This document shows positions 9,570 through 17,285 of a DNA stretch of 64,000 nucleotides, piece after piece (positions within the stretch are counted from its first letter, which is position 1; each line of letters begins with the position of its first letter). The position numbers and the translations under genes were made by a program. The stretch comes from Romboutsia hominis (GTDB lineage Bacteria; Bacillota; Clostridia; Peptostreptococcales; Peptostreptococcaceae), in assembly GCF_900002575.1 (NCBI RefSeq), contig NZ_LN650648.1, positions 992,001 to 1,056,000 on the forward strand, given 5' to 3'. A model generated the notes under the pieces. That model was not told the DNA's origin. It did no database searches and saw only the letters and a list, made by a program, of their open reading frames with translations.

Positions 9570-9639
9570 TTTAGATTATAATTTTGTTATATTACGAATT
9601 AAGAAATCTAGAAGTTTAAATAATTAGTAATTCATAATA

Positions 9640-9750
9640 TAGCATTTTTATTTAAATACTTATTTCCTAGCATGGGAGCGATAGGAATTGGATATCTTTT
9701 AGGTAAAACATTTCTTATTTTTAAGAGTAAGATAAGTTTTAATAAATAAT
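9640..9750 (+). pseudogene. Remnant of a membrane protein C-terminus
   Basis: A short open stretch encodes MGAIGIGYLLGKTFLIFKSK followed by SFNK and a stop. It reads like the last transmembrane segment of a lost protein. It has no ribosome site and no upstream partner. Confidence 0.3.
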
Positions 9751-9788
9751 ATATTTATATATAAGTAGAAAAATAGGAGGGGTATAAT

Positions 9789-9956
9789 GTGAATTACTTT
9801 GAACATTCATATTATCTAGGTATATTAATGATAATTGCAGGCTTGATTATGAGATATGGTGCGGGGGAAAGACCTAATTCATCAGGTTATAAAACATGGA
9901 CTTCTTGTAAAAATGGCACTAAAAGGAAAAGAAAAAATCATGTTAAGTTTATATAG
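9789..9956 (+). CDS. Short membrane peptide, possible SdpI-like fragment
   Basis: GTG 9789 follows AGGAGGGG. The 55-codon frame encodes one hydrophobic segment (LGILMIIAGLIM), then RPNSSGYKTWTSCKN and a very basic tail. The NSSGYKT stretch resembles the conserved loop of small SdpI-family membrane proteins (usually N..IGYRT..S..N), and the basic tail may come from a frameshift after it. It is therefore probably the truncated start of such a protein. Confidence 0.35.
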   Translation: MNYFEHSYYLGILMIIAGLIMRYGAGERPNSSGYKTWTSCKNGTKRKRKNHVKFI

Positions 9957-9996
9957 TTAAATTATAATTAAATATATATTTTGAAGGTGTGAAAGT

Positions 9997-10065
9997 ATGG
10001 AAATATGGGATGTTTATGATAAAGATAGAATTAAAACTGGTGAAACAATGGTAAGATGTAGCTAA
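9997..10065 (+). pseudogene. N-terminal fragment of a NUDIX hydrolase
   Basis: ATG 9997 follows GAAGGTG and reads MEIWDVYDKDRIKTGETMVR then CS and stop. This matches the opening of NUDIX hydrolases related to isopentenyl-diphosphate isomerase (usually M..WD.YD..R.KTG). Nothing further of the gene, including the Nudix box, follows. The remaining DNA to the tRNA cluster is non-coding. Confidence 0.5.
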
Positions 10066-10173
10066 TTTGCGGCTGAAAGATTGTATGGATATTCATTGTA
10101 AAAATGTGAATAAAAAAGTAGGAGTATATAAGTAGGTATACAATTACTTTTTTGTTATTAAAACATAGCCAAA

Positions 10174-10206
10174 TAAAAAAACTCTTAGTCAAAACTAAGA
10201 GTTTTT
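10174..10206 (-). terminator. Terminator of tRNA-Asn unit 1
   Basis: CTCTTAG (10182-10188) pairs with CTAAGAG (10195-10201), with A and T runs on either side, four bases beyond the tRNA CCA end on the minus strand. Confidence 0.85.
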
Positions 10207-10210
10207 AAAG

Positions 10211-10286
10211 TGGCGGGAATAACAGGGCTCGAACCTGTGACCCATTGATTAACAGTCAATTGCTCTACCAACTGAGCCATACTCCC
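10211..10286 (-). tRNA. tRNA-Asn (GTT), copy 1
   Basis: Read on the minus strand, the 76-base gene starts GGGAGTATGGCTCAG, has the anticodon loop CTGTTAA (anticodon GTT), a TTCGAGC T-loop and an encoded CCA end. It is the first of three near-identical units. Confidence 0.97.
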
Positions 10287-10493
10287 ATATATTTTGGATA
10301 GGTAGAAAATTTTCACCTGTCCGTTACAGTTATTATTTTAACCAGTTTATTAAATTTTATTAATATTTTTTAAAAATTATTTAACTATTATAAAATATTT
10401 ATAAATAGCTGTAATATACAAAAGAGAATTATGTTAATTAAACTTTGGTGACCCTTTATATAATATAATTGATAAAATATTTAAATATCCAAA

Positions 10494-10525
10494 TAAAAAA
10501 CTCTTAGCCAAAACTAAGAGTTTTT
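10494..10525 (-). terminator. Terminator of tRNA-Asn unit 2
   Basis: CTCTTAG (10501-10507) pairs with CTAAGAG (10514-10520); same structure as in unit 1, with a CCAAAA loop. Confidence 0.85.
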
Positions 10526-10529
10526 AAAG

Positions 10530-10605
10530 TGGCGGGAATAACAGGGCTCGAACCTGTGACCCATTGATTAACAGTCAATTGCTCTACCAACTGAGCCATA
10601 CTCCC
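10530..10605 (-). tRNA. tRNA-Asn (GTT), copy 2
   Basis: Identical 76-base tRNA body to copy 1, with anticodon GTT and encoded CCA, in the second tandem unit. Confidence 0.97.
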
Positions 10606-10813
10606 GTATATTTTGGATAGTGTAGAAAATTTTTACCTGTCCGTTACAGTTATTATTTTAACCAGTTTATTAAATTTTATTAATATTTTTTAAAATTATT
10701 TAACTATTATAAAATATTTATAAATAGTCTGTGATATACAAAATGGAATTATGTTAATTAAACTTTGTTGACTCTTTATATAATATAATTGATAAAATAT
10801 TTAAATATCCAAA

Positions 10814-10845
10814 TAAAAAACTCTTAGCCAAAACTAAGAGTTTTT
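10814..10845 (-). terminator. Terminator of tRNA-Asn unit 3
   Basis: CTCTTAG (10821-10827) pairs with CTAAGAG (10834-10840); same as unit 2. Confidence 0.85.
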
Positions 10846-10849
10846 AAAG

Positions 10850-10925
10850 TGGCGGGAATAACAGGGCTCGAACCTGTGACCCATTGATTAACAGTCAATT
10901 GCTCTACCAACTGAGCCATACTCCC
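10850..10925 (-). tRNA. tRNA-Asn (GTT), copy 3
   Basis: Identical 76-base tRNA body to copies 1 and 2, with anticodon GTT and encoded CCA. It is first in the direction of transcription. Confidence 0.97.
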
Positions 10926-11085
10926 AAATATTTTAGATAGGGTAGAAAATCTTCACTTGTTCGTTACAGTTATTATTTTAACCAGTTTATTAAATTTTAT
11001 TAATAGTTTATTAAAAATTATTTATATAAGAATTTAAATAACTTAAAATAAAAATACAAAAGTGGAAAAAGTTGAAACAACAATA

Positions 11086-11140
11086 AAAGTAGCTATACCA
11101 CAGTAACTAAAATTAATTTAGCTATGGTGGTATAGCTATA
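11086..11140 (-). terminator. Long hairpin downstream of the PadR/DUF2812 operon
   Basis: TAGCTATACCAC (11090-11101) pairs perfectly with GTGGTATAGCTA (11127-11138). On the minus strand the stem is followed by ACTTTTATT. It is probably the operon's terminator, though the T run is weak. Confidence 0.55.
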
Positions 11141-11199
11141 TGATAAATTTAATTCTATATAGTTTAAACCTTATATAATATAACTCTTTTAATGTTGAA

Positions 11200-11820
11200 T
11201 TATTCATAAAGCTTTTTATCTTTTTTATATTTCTTTACTAAGTTAAAGTATTTTACAGTTTGTATTCCTAAAAATAGAGTAATTAAAATTAATCCCCATA
11301 ATAGAGTATTTAATAATAAATGATTAGAAGCTTTGTATTTACTTACAAAAGTAATTATTGCAAGAAGTATAGTTGTAAATAAATACATATTTCGTATTGG
11401 AGTAAGATATTTTATTAAATCATCATTACTTGTGTGTAGGTTAAAATCCATTCCATCATTTTGCTTTTCTAATATTAGTAATTCTTTGTTAAAACTTCCT
11501 GGGGAAGTTGCAATTTTACCGCCATTACTCCATGGTCTAAATTTCATTTTACCAAATGACCAGTTTATATTTATATTCTTTATAAAACTCTTATACCCAA
11601 TATCGTTTTCTAAAAAATTCTTATATTTTTTTATTTCAGAGTTTGATTTATCAGCAACAAATTCAACGCAGTATATATATTCTGATGGATTGCATTTTTC
11701 AAACTCATAGGTTAATTTTCCTACCTTAACAAGTCTATATCCATGTTTAGCCATTTTATTTAACCATTTTTCTTGCCCCTCTAAAAAATCAAAGAAATAC
11801 TTAAACACTATTTTTTTCAT
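11200..11820 (-). CDS. DUF2812 membrane protein
   Basis: The 206-residue protein has an N-terminal soluble domain of about 130 residues with the DUF2812 hallmarks (FLEGQEKWLNKMAKHGYRL near residue 12, then YEFEKCNPSEYIYCVEF) and two hydrophobic segments (about residues 145-163 and 168-190). DUF2812 proteins are normally encoded beside a PadR regulator, as here, where the genes overlap by four bases (ATGA). The family is thought to act with PadR in envelope-stress or transporter control, but the mechanism is unknown. Confidence 0.85.
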   Translation of the reverse strand: MKKIVFKYFFDFLEGQEKWLNKMAKHGYRLVKVGKLTYEFEKCNPSEYIYCVEFVADKSNSEIKKYKNFLENDIGYKSFIKNININWSFGKMKFRPWSNGGKIATSPGSFNKELLILEKQNDGMDFNLHTSNDDLIKYLTPIRNMYLFTTILLAIITFVSKYKASNHLLLNTLLWGLILITLFLGIQTVKYFNLVKKYKKDKKLYE

Positions 11821-12146
11821 ATTTTATCATCCCCTACTATTTTTAAAGAGATATTAAGAACATCATTTAATCGTGCAATTTCATTTTCAACTACGATTTT
11901 ACCTTTAGATGTTATTAAATACTCCTTTTTCCTACTATCATCTTTACTCTCGTATGGCTCTATCCATCCTTTTTTTAACAAAGTATTAATAGCTCCATAG
12001 AGAGTCCCAGCCCCTAATGATAAACGACCACTTGTTTTTAATTCTATAAATTGCATAATACCATAGCCGTGGTTAGGCTTGTATAGTGCCAATAGAATAA
12101 AAAGTGTCGTTTCTGTTAAAGCACCACCTTTTACGTTATCTCTCAT
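11817..12146 (-). CDS. PadR family transcriptional regulator
   Basis: This 109-residue protein has the PadR winged helix: LTETTLFILLALYKPNHGYGIMQFIE (split here as helices 1-2), then LGAGTLYGAINTLLKKGWI for the recognition helix and wing, and a C-terminal dimer helix. It starts at ATG 12146 behind AGGAGAAA. Two overlapping inverted repeats lie at 12161-12217, between the gene and its likely promoter, and probably bind this protein for autoregulation. Confidence 0.92.
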   Translation of the reverse strand: MRDNVKGGALTETTLFILLALYKPNHGYGIMQFIELKTSGRLSLGAGTLYGAINTLLKKGWIEPYESKDDSRKKEYLITSKGKIVVENEIARLNDVLNISLKIVGDDKI

Positions 12147-12160
12147 TTTATTTCTCCTTT

Positions 12161-12217
12161 ATTACAGTAACCTTTATTACGTTTACTGTAATAAGATTAT
12201 ATCAGTAAACGTAATAA
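12161..12217. promoter_or_regulatory. Overlapping inverted repeats, candidate PadR operator
   Basis: One repeat pairs ATTACAGTAA (12161-12170) with TTACTGTAAT (12183-12192). A second, larger repeat pairs TTATTACGTTTACTG (12174-12188) with CAGTAAACGTAATAA (12203-12217). They share the GTTTACTG segment, so the two structures overlap. The site lies 15-70 bases upstream of the PadR gene. Confidence 0.7.
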
Positions 12218-12415
12218 TTAACAATAAAATTATATATTTATTAAGGCTTACATTAATCCTACATATCTTATCATTTTAAAGATATAAGAGAAGAACTTAA
12301 AGTAAATTATGTTGAAATATACAAATAGTTATAACATATAGTATAATTATGCATATATTTATTTACAATTATTATATAACACAAAATAAAAAATAATAGT
12401 AAGGGGGTATTTAAA

Positions 12416-13036
12416 ATGATAAGTGAATATACTAATGAATCTTGGTCTATTAGAACATCTAAGGATGAGTTATTAAACTTTATTATATTTACTGGGTGTA
12501 TGTATAATTTAATTGATAATGAAAATTTTAATGAATCAAATACACCTTGGCCAACTAATCTATCAAATCTAGTTTTTGATGATTTACATATTGAAAAGCT
12601 AAAATTACAGTGGAAACTATGGTTTAATGGAGTTATAGAAGAAAGATGTAATAATATTAACCATAATAGAATGAGTATACTTGTTAGTGAAATATATAAT
12701 GTAAATAATTTTTTAGAGCTGGAATATATTGAGCTTAGGGAATGCTGTAAAAAATCATATCCATATTTCATTGAGTGGTGGGATATGCAAGCTGGAGGTA
12801 AAAGTGCGATTTCTTACTATGAAATTATGGGAGAAAATAGATTTTGTGATTATATAGATGAATTAGAATGTGAATTAAATAGAAAAGTTAAGGGATTTAA
12901 TCTTTATATAGATATAGTATATACGGGAGTACCAGATGTATTAGATGTAAATGATGAATATATTGTAATAACTCCAAATGGATATATGTATTTAACTAAG
13001 GATTGGTGGATGAGAAAATTAGCTAAATTAGCATAA
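12416..13036 (+). CDS. Hypothetical cytosolic protein
   Basis: ATG 12416 follows TAAGGGGG. The 206-residue product has no membrane segment or signal peptide, is rich in Trp, Tyr, Asn and Glu, and contains paired tryptophans in the middle (FIEWWDMQAG) and near the end (LTKDWWMRKLAKLA). The strand-rich C-terminal third suggests an alpha/beta domain. I do not recognise the family. No stress or phage gene adjoins it, only further small ORFs on the same strand. Confidence 0.6.
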   Translation: MISEYTNESWSIRTSKDELLNFIIFTGCMYNLIDNENFNESNTPWPTNLSNLVFDDLHIEKLKLQWKLWFNGVIEERCNNINHNRMSILVSEIYNVNNFLELEYIELRECCKKSYPYFIEWWDMQAGGKSAISYYEIMGENRFCDYIDELECELNRKVKGFNLYIDIVYTGVPDVLDVNDEYIVITPNGYMYLTKDWWMRKLAKLA

Positions 13037-13099
13037 TAATTCCTAAAAAATTTTAATATAATGCTAATTTAAATAAGACATATTTTAGGGGTATTATCA

Positions 13100-13291
13100 A
13101 TGGATTTAGAAAAATGTCCATTATGTGGATGTAATGAAATTGGAGAAGGTAGTTTTGTAGGTTATGGTGGATTAATTAATTCGAATAGTTTAATTCCTAA
13201 AACACAAGAAGTAGTAGCTAGTGTATGTACAGAATGTGGATATATAATAGCTATGAGAGTTTTAAAACCTAATAAATTTAAGAAGAAATAA
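13100..13291 (+). CDS. Small zinc-ribbon protein
   Basis: The 63-residue frame has CPLCGC near the N-terminus and CTECGY at about residues 43-48, a classic four-cysteine zinc ribbon, and a basic tail (NKFKKK). A weak GGGG ribosome site precedes ATG 13100. Similar small ribbons bind nucleic acid or serve as protein adaptors. The gene is near another ribbon protein at 14814. Confidence 0.6.
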   Translation: MDLEKCPLCGCNEIGEGSFVGYGGLINSNSLIPKTQEVVASVCTECGYIIAMRVLKPNKFKKK

Positions 13292-13373
13292 TAATATATA
13301 GGTTAAAAACTATCCATAAAAAATTAAATGTATGTTATTATAAACTTTATTATTAAATGAAGGGCTAAGAGAT

Positions 13374-13592
13374 ATGAATAAGATTTTAATGATAGAAAAA
13401 ACTAAGAAGTTTGTAAAGAACAAACTATATGGTGAGGGAAGTGGACACGATTGGTTTCACATAGAAAGGGTTTATAACTTAGCTAAATATTTAGCAGAAA
13501 AAGAAATAGCAGAAAAAAGACATAAATTTATGGAAGAGTTTTTAAATGAGTTTTATGATGAATGGAGTTTTAGTGGACAAGGTGTTAAATAA
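13374..13592 (+). pseudogene. HD-domain phosphohydrolase with large internal deletion
   Basis: The 72 codons join two ends of a YedJ-like HD phosphohydrolase. Residues 1-46 match the start (KFVKNKLYGEGSGHDWFHIERV, split from the first metal motif GHDWFHIERVYNLAKYLA). The rest (AEKRHKFMEEFLNEFYDEWS) is typical of the C-terminus. About 140 residues, including the HD motif and later ligands, are missing, yet the frame is kept. The product cannot be an active hydrolase. Confidence 0.7.
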
Positions 13593-13604
13593 AGGGGGGA
13601 TAAA

Positions 13605-13712
13605 ATGACTACATATTTTTTTACAATTCCATACGGGGCAATTGCAGTATTTGGGATATTGATAGCTGGAGTTGGCTTATTTTTATATAATAAAAATAAG
13701 CATAAAAAGTAA
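13605..13712 (+). CDS. Tiny single-pass membrane peptide
   Basis: ATG 13605 follows AAAGGGGGGA at ideal spacing. The 35-residue product is MTTYFFTIPYGAIAVF followed by more hydrophobic residues and a basic tail (YNKNKHKK). It is a typical single transmembrane helix with a cytoplasmic positive end. No family is known. Confidence 0.5.
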   Translation: MTTYFFTIPYGAIAVFGILIAGVGLFLYNKNKHKK

Positions 13713-13817
13713 ACTAATAGAGGATTTAAAATATTTTCATCCTTAGGGATTATCATTTAGGAAATATTTTAAATAATATATATAAATAGGAATTTACATA
13801 AGAAAGTGAGTTAGACA

Positions 13818-14456
13818 GTGATAAAATTTTTAGAACAAATAAGAACTCCTAAGAATGATTTGACGACTTCCAAAAAGATAATAAATTCAATCATAATTTT
13901 TCTTCTTGGAATTGGACTTGGAACTTTTTCAAAGTGGCTAGATACTTTAGCTATAGATGATGGTATTTGGTGGCAACATATTTTAGGTATACTAGATTTA
14001 GGAAATGTATTCTCTTTACTTGGAGTGTGGATTTTACTTGCAGTATGTATATCTATTTTTAGTAATACACCTTTACGAGCAGGCATTAATGTATTTTTAT
14101 TCTTTTTAGGTATGTGTGTTAGCTATCATATATATAGTATTATTTTTGCAGGATTTAATCCGATGAATTACATGATGATATGGTATGCAGTAACAATTAT
14201 TTCTCCATTATTGGCATTTGTTTGTTGGTATGCTAAAGGAAATGGAATTGTACCATTTATTATTAAGGTATGTATAATTACAGTTATGATATTATGTTCT
14301 TTTAGTATAGGAATGTGGTATTTCGATTTTACAAGTATAATAAATACAGTGTTTTTTATAACTATATTAGTTGTTTTGTACGATACCCCAAAGGGATCTA
14401 TATATAGTTTAATGACTTCTATAGTATTGGCATATTTAATCAGATTATTTATATAG
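13818..14456 (+). CDS. Six-helix membrane protein, unknown
   Basis: The 212-residue product, likely starting at GTG 13818, has about six hydrophobic segments. Between helices 1 and 2 lies SKWLDTLAIDDGIWWQHILG. It resembles an uncharacterised Firmicutes membrane family, but I cannot name it with confidence. A decayed second copy lies at 16784-17110, with several substitutions, stops and a central deletion. A strong terminator follows. Confidence 0.65.
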   Translation: MIKFLEQIRTPKNDLTTSKKIINSIIIFLLGIGLGTFSKWLDTLAIDDGIWWQHILGILDLGNVFSLLGVWILLAVCISIFSNTPLRAGINVFLFFLGMCVSYHIYSIIFAGFNPMNYMMIWYAVTIISPLLAFVCWYAKGNGIVPFIIKVCIITVMILCSFSIGMWYFDFTSIINTVFFITILVVLYDTPKGSIYSLMTSIVLAYLIRLFI

Positions 14457-14458
14457 TT

Positions 14459-14503
14459 AAAATAGCTAGATATTGGGTAATTCCCATATGTCTAGCTATT
14501 TTT
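14459..14503 (+). terminator. Terminator of the six-helix membrane protein gene
   Basis: AAATAGCTAGATATTGGG pairs with CCCATATGTCTAGCTATTT (a few mismatches) and ends in a T run. Confidence 0.85.
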
Positions 14504-14692
14504 ATTGCTTATTTATCATGTAATTATTTAAGATAGTTAAAAAATAAAATATTAAAAAGCATGTGGAGATATAAATACTAAATCATTAACAAATTATTTC
14601 TTTTAGTGGACAGTTGTTTAACTATAAGTTCTGCTATAATTAAATTAACAATTGTTATATATTATAATAAAAGGTTGAAAGGGGAAAATATT

Positions 14693-14779
14693 GTGAGAAA
14701 TTGTACTGAATGTAATCATAAGTTTACATTTTATGATAGATTAAAATATATTTTAAAAAGGGCAAAACAAAGTAAATGA
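14693..14779 (+). pseudogene. Truncated copy of the CXXC-20-CXXC gene
   Basis: The upstream region (TAATTAAATTAACAATTG), ribosome site, GTG start and first 21 codons match the gene at 8728 with few changes. The frame then runs into unrelated sequence and stops after 28 codons, so only the first CXXC pair remains. Confidence 0.7.
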
Positions 14780-14813
14780 TGCTCAAAAATATGTTTTTTG
14801 TGGAGGAGATAGT

Positions 14814-15014
14814 ATGAGAAAGTGTTTAAGATGTAATGAAACTATGGTTGAAGATTATATGTTGAAAACTGAAAATTTTACAGCTCAAGCTTCAGTGTTA
14901 TTAGGAAAGGGAAGTGGAGTTTTTTCAGATACAAAAGGAAAAGTAAAGGCTACTGTTTGTCCAAATTGTGGTGAGATTTCAATATTTTTTGATAAGTTAG
15001 ATAAAATTAAGTAG
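14814..15014 (+). CDS. Small zinc-ribbon nucleic-acid-binding-type protein
   Basis: ATG 14814 follows TGGAGGAGA. The 66-residue product has CLRCNE at residues 4-9 and CPNCGE at about 49-54, giving one four-cysteine zinc site, around a glycine-serine-rich middle. It has the size and spacing of conserved Firmicutes zinc-ribbon proteins of unknown role. A hairpin follows at 15044. Confidence 0.7.
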   Translation: MRKCLRCNETMVEDYMLKTENFTAQASVLLGKGSGVFSDTKGKVKATVCPNCGEISIFFDKLDKIK

Positions 15015-15043
15015 TTTATTTATTTAATATATTGCGAGCTTAC

Positions 15044-15076
15044 AGGGTAGTAATCTAAAGTTATTACTCTATTTTT
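15044..15076 (+). terminator. Terminator after the zinc-ribbon gene
   Basis: AGGGTAGTAA pairs with TTATTACTCT using two G-U pairs over a seven-base loop, followed by ATTTTTG. Confidence 0.75.
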
Positions 15077-15223
15077 GTGTATCTGATTTAATATTATAGA
15101 AATACTTAAATTTTGTTGAATATTAAGTACTAGTTTGCTATCATTTGTGTTGATGATGATAATATTTTGTCATACTAAATATTTTATTTTAAAAATTTAT
15201 TCATATTAAAAGGGGGATTTATT

Positions 15224-16414
15224 ATGAAAAAGATTTTCGATAGCTTAATATTTAAGCTAGTACTAGCAGTTACTATTGGTCTTATAGTTGGATTTATATC
15301 TTCAGAGTCCGTAATGAACGTAATAGTTACTCTTAAATACGTTTTAGGTCAGGTTATATTCTTCTCAGTTCCATTAATAATCATTGGATTTATAGCTCCA
15401 TCCATAGCTAAATTAAGACATAATGCTTCTCAATTATTAGGATTTGCAATTGGTTTTGCTTACATATCATCAGTGGGTGCAGCAGCATTTTCTGCAATAT
15501 TTGGTTACATATTAATTCCAAAATTATCAATCGCTTCAACTACAGGGTCTTTACGTGAATTACCAGAACTTATCTTTCAATTAGACATACCTCAAGTAAT
15601 GCCTGTTATGAGTGCTTTATTTTTATCTATAATAGTTGGTTTAGCTGTAACTTGGACTAAAGCTGACTTAGTTGAAAAATTTCTAAATGAGTTTCAAAAT
15701 ATAGTTTTAAGCTTGGTTAATAAAGTTGTAATACCTATATTACCTTTCTTTATAGCTACAACATTTGCTAGTTTAGCATATGAAGGTTCTATAACTAATC
15801 ATCTTCCAGTATTCTTAAAGGTTATAGTTATTGTACTTATTGGTCACTTTATATGGATGTCAGTATTATACCTTATTGCAGGTATCATGTCAGGAAAAAA
15901 TCCAATGGAAGTTATAAAATATTATGGTCCAGCTTATTTAACAGCTGTTGGAAGTATGTCTTCTGCTGCAACATTACCTGTAGCACTAGAATGTGCTAAT
16001 AAGTCTAAAGTTTTAAGAAAAGATATATTAGATTTTTCTGTTCCGCTTTGTTCAAATATACATCTTTGTGGTTCTGTTTTAACTGAAGTATTCTTTGTAA
16101 TGGTTGTATCTCAAATTCTTTATGGTCATCTTCCAAGTGTTGGGAATATGGTTTTATTTATATTATTACTTGGAGTATTTGCAATAGGTGCACCTGGTGT
16201 TCCTGGGGGAACAGTTATGGCATCTCTTGGTCTGATAACTAGTGTTCTTGGATTTAATGAAACTGGAACAGCTCTTATATTAACTATATTTGCTCTTCAA
16301 GATAGTTTTGGAACAGCTTGTAATGTTGTTGGAGATGGTGCGTTGACTCTTATGCTTACTGGGGTTGCTGATAAGAAGAATATAAAGAGTGATGATAGAT
16401 CTTTTAATTTATAG
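15224..16414 (+). CDS. Dicarboxylate/amino acid:cation symporter (DAACS family)
   Basis: This 396-residue membrane protein has the DAACS (GltP/SstT/DctA) fold. The serine-rich reentrant loop MSSAATLPVALE lies at about residue 244, and the last substrate-binding segment reads DSFGTACNVVGDGALTL at about residue 363. PGVPGGTV marks the second reentrant loop. The family couples uptake of glutamate, aspartate, serine or C4-acids to sodium or protons. Translation starts at ATG 15224 behind AAGGGGG. A terminator follows at 16441; it is a single-gene unit. Confidence 0.92.
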   Translation: MKKIFDSLIFKLVLAVTIGLIVGFISSESVMNVIVTLKYVLGQVIFFSVPLIIIGFIAPSIAKLRHNASQLLGFAIGFAYISSVGAAAFSAIFGYILIPKLSIASTTGSLRELPELIFQLDIPQVMPVMSALFLSIIVGLAVTWTKADLVEKFLNEFQNIVLSLVNKVVIPILPFFIATTFASLAYEGSITNHLPVFLKVIVIVLIGHFIWMSVLYLIAGIMSGKNPMEVIKYYGPAYLTAVGSMSSAATLPVALECANKSKVLRKDILDFSVPLCSNIHLCGSVLTEVFFVMVVSQILYGHLPSVGNMVLFILLLGVFAIGAPGVPGGTVMASLGLITSVLGFNETGTALILTIFALQDSFGTACNVVGDGALTLMLTGVADKKNIKSDDRSFNL

Positions 16415-16440
16415 TTAGTTTAATTCTTTTATAAATATAA

Positions 16441-16482
16441 TCAAGCCTTACTACATGTATTTTTGTATAAGGCTTGTTTTTT
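16441..16482 (+). terminator. Terminator of the DAACS symporter gene
   Basis: CAAGCCTTA pairs with TAAGGCTTG over a 17-base loop, with TTTTTT after it. Confidence 0.85.
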
Positions 16483-16500
16483 ATAGAGGGGTGAGATAGG

Positions 16501-16706
16501 ATGTTTGAATATAAATTTATATAAGTACCATTAAAACAAGGATTTAAAGTAAAAAAGGCGACCATTTTGAGAAATGCAAAAATATTATTAATGAAGAAGC
16601 AAAAAATGGGTGGAGATTAAAATAGCTAGTTATTCCACCAGCAGATAGTAATGGGATGTATTATCCATATTGTTATCAAATAGTATTTGAGAAAGAAATC
16701 GATTAA
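16501..16706 (+). pseudogene. DUF4177 protein, frameshifted with stops
   Basis: Read across one frameshift, the DNA encodes MFEYKFI-stop-VPLKQGFKVKK, then GDHFEKCKNIINEEAKNGWR, then LK-stop-LVIPPADSNGMYYPYC and a normal end. This is the layout of a DUF4177 protein (short beta-sheet domain, NGW motif). Two in-frame stops and one frameshift show it is dead. Confidence 0.75.
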
Positions 16707-16783
16707 TACATAATATTGAGGGAAGAAATAGAAAACCTATGTAGTAAATATGGTATAATCTAGCTAAAAGGAGTAGAAGGATA

Positions 16784-17110
16784 TGAATAATAAATTCAAT
16801 CATAATTTCTCTTCTTGGAATTGGACTTGGAATTTTTTCAAAATGGCTAGATACTTTAGCTATAGATGATGGTATTTGTTTGTTGGTATGCTAAAGGGAA
16901 TGGAATTGTACCATTTATTATTAAGGTATCTATAATTACAGTGATATTATGTTCTTTTAGTATAGGAATGTGGTATTTCGATTTTACAAGTATAATCAAT
17001 ACAGTGTTTTTCATAACTACATGAGTTGTTTTATACGATAAACCAAAGGATTCTATATATAGTTTAATAATTTCTATAGGATTGGCATATTTAATCAGAT
17101 TCTTTATATA
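16784..17110 (+). pseudogene. Decayed second copy of the six-helix membrane protein
   Basis: The sequence follows the gene at 13818 closely from codon 22 on, jumps over the middle (about 300 bases missing, joined after GATGGTATTTG), continues through the C-terminal half with an in-frame TGA, and even includes the post-stop AGTTAAAATAGCTAGA. Frame is lost at the junction and the copy cannot be translated as one protein. Confidence 0.8.
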
Positions 17111-17210
17111 GTTAAAATAGCTAGAAATTGGATAATTTTTATCAAGAATAAATTTAAATAAATGTTAAAAAGAGTTAAACTTAGTATACTATATATGAAT
17201 AGTATGTTAA

Positions 17211-17249
17211 AAAAATCCAACAGATAATACATTGTCTGTTGGATTTTTT
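17211..17249. terminator. Bidirectional terminator
   Basis: AAAAATCCAACAGA pairs with TCTGTTGGATTTTT over a nine-base loop. It ends the minus-strand nucleoside phosphorylase gene. Confidence 0.85.
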
Positions 17250-17285
17250 AATTCGTAATATATTAATAGTACTAACAAATATATA

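Larger units (their letters stand above)
10163..11010 (-). repeat. Tandem array of three tRNA-Asn transcription units
   Basis: A unit of about 319-320 bases is present three times. Each contains a leader region, one tRNA-Asn gene and its own terminator. The tRNA bodies start at 10211, 10530 and 10850 and are identical; the flanking DNA differs by a few substitutions and single-base indels. The pattern implies recent tandem duplication. Confidence 0.9.
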
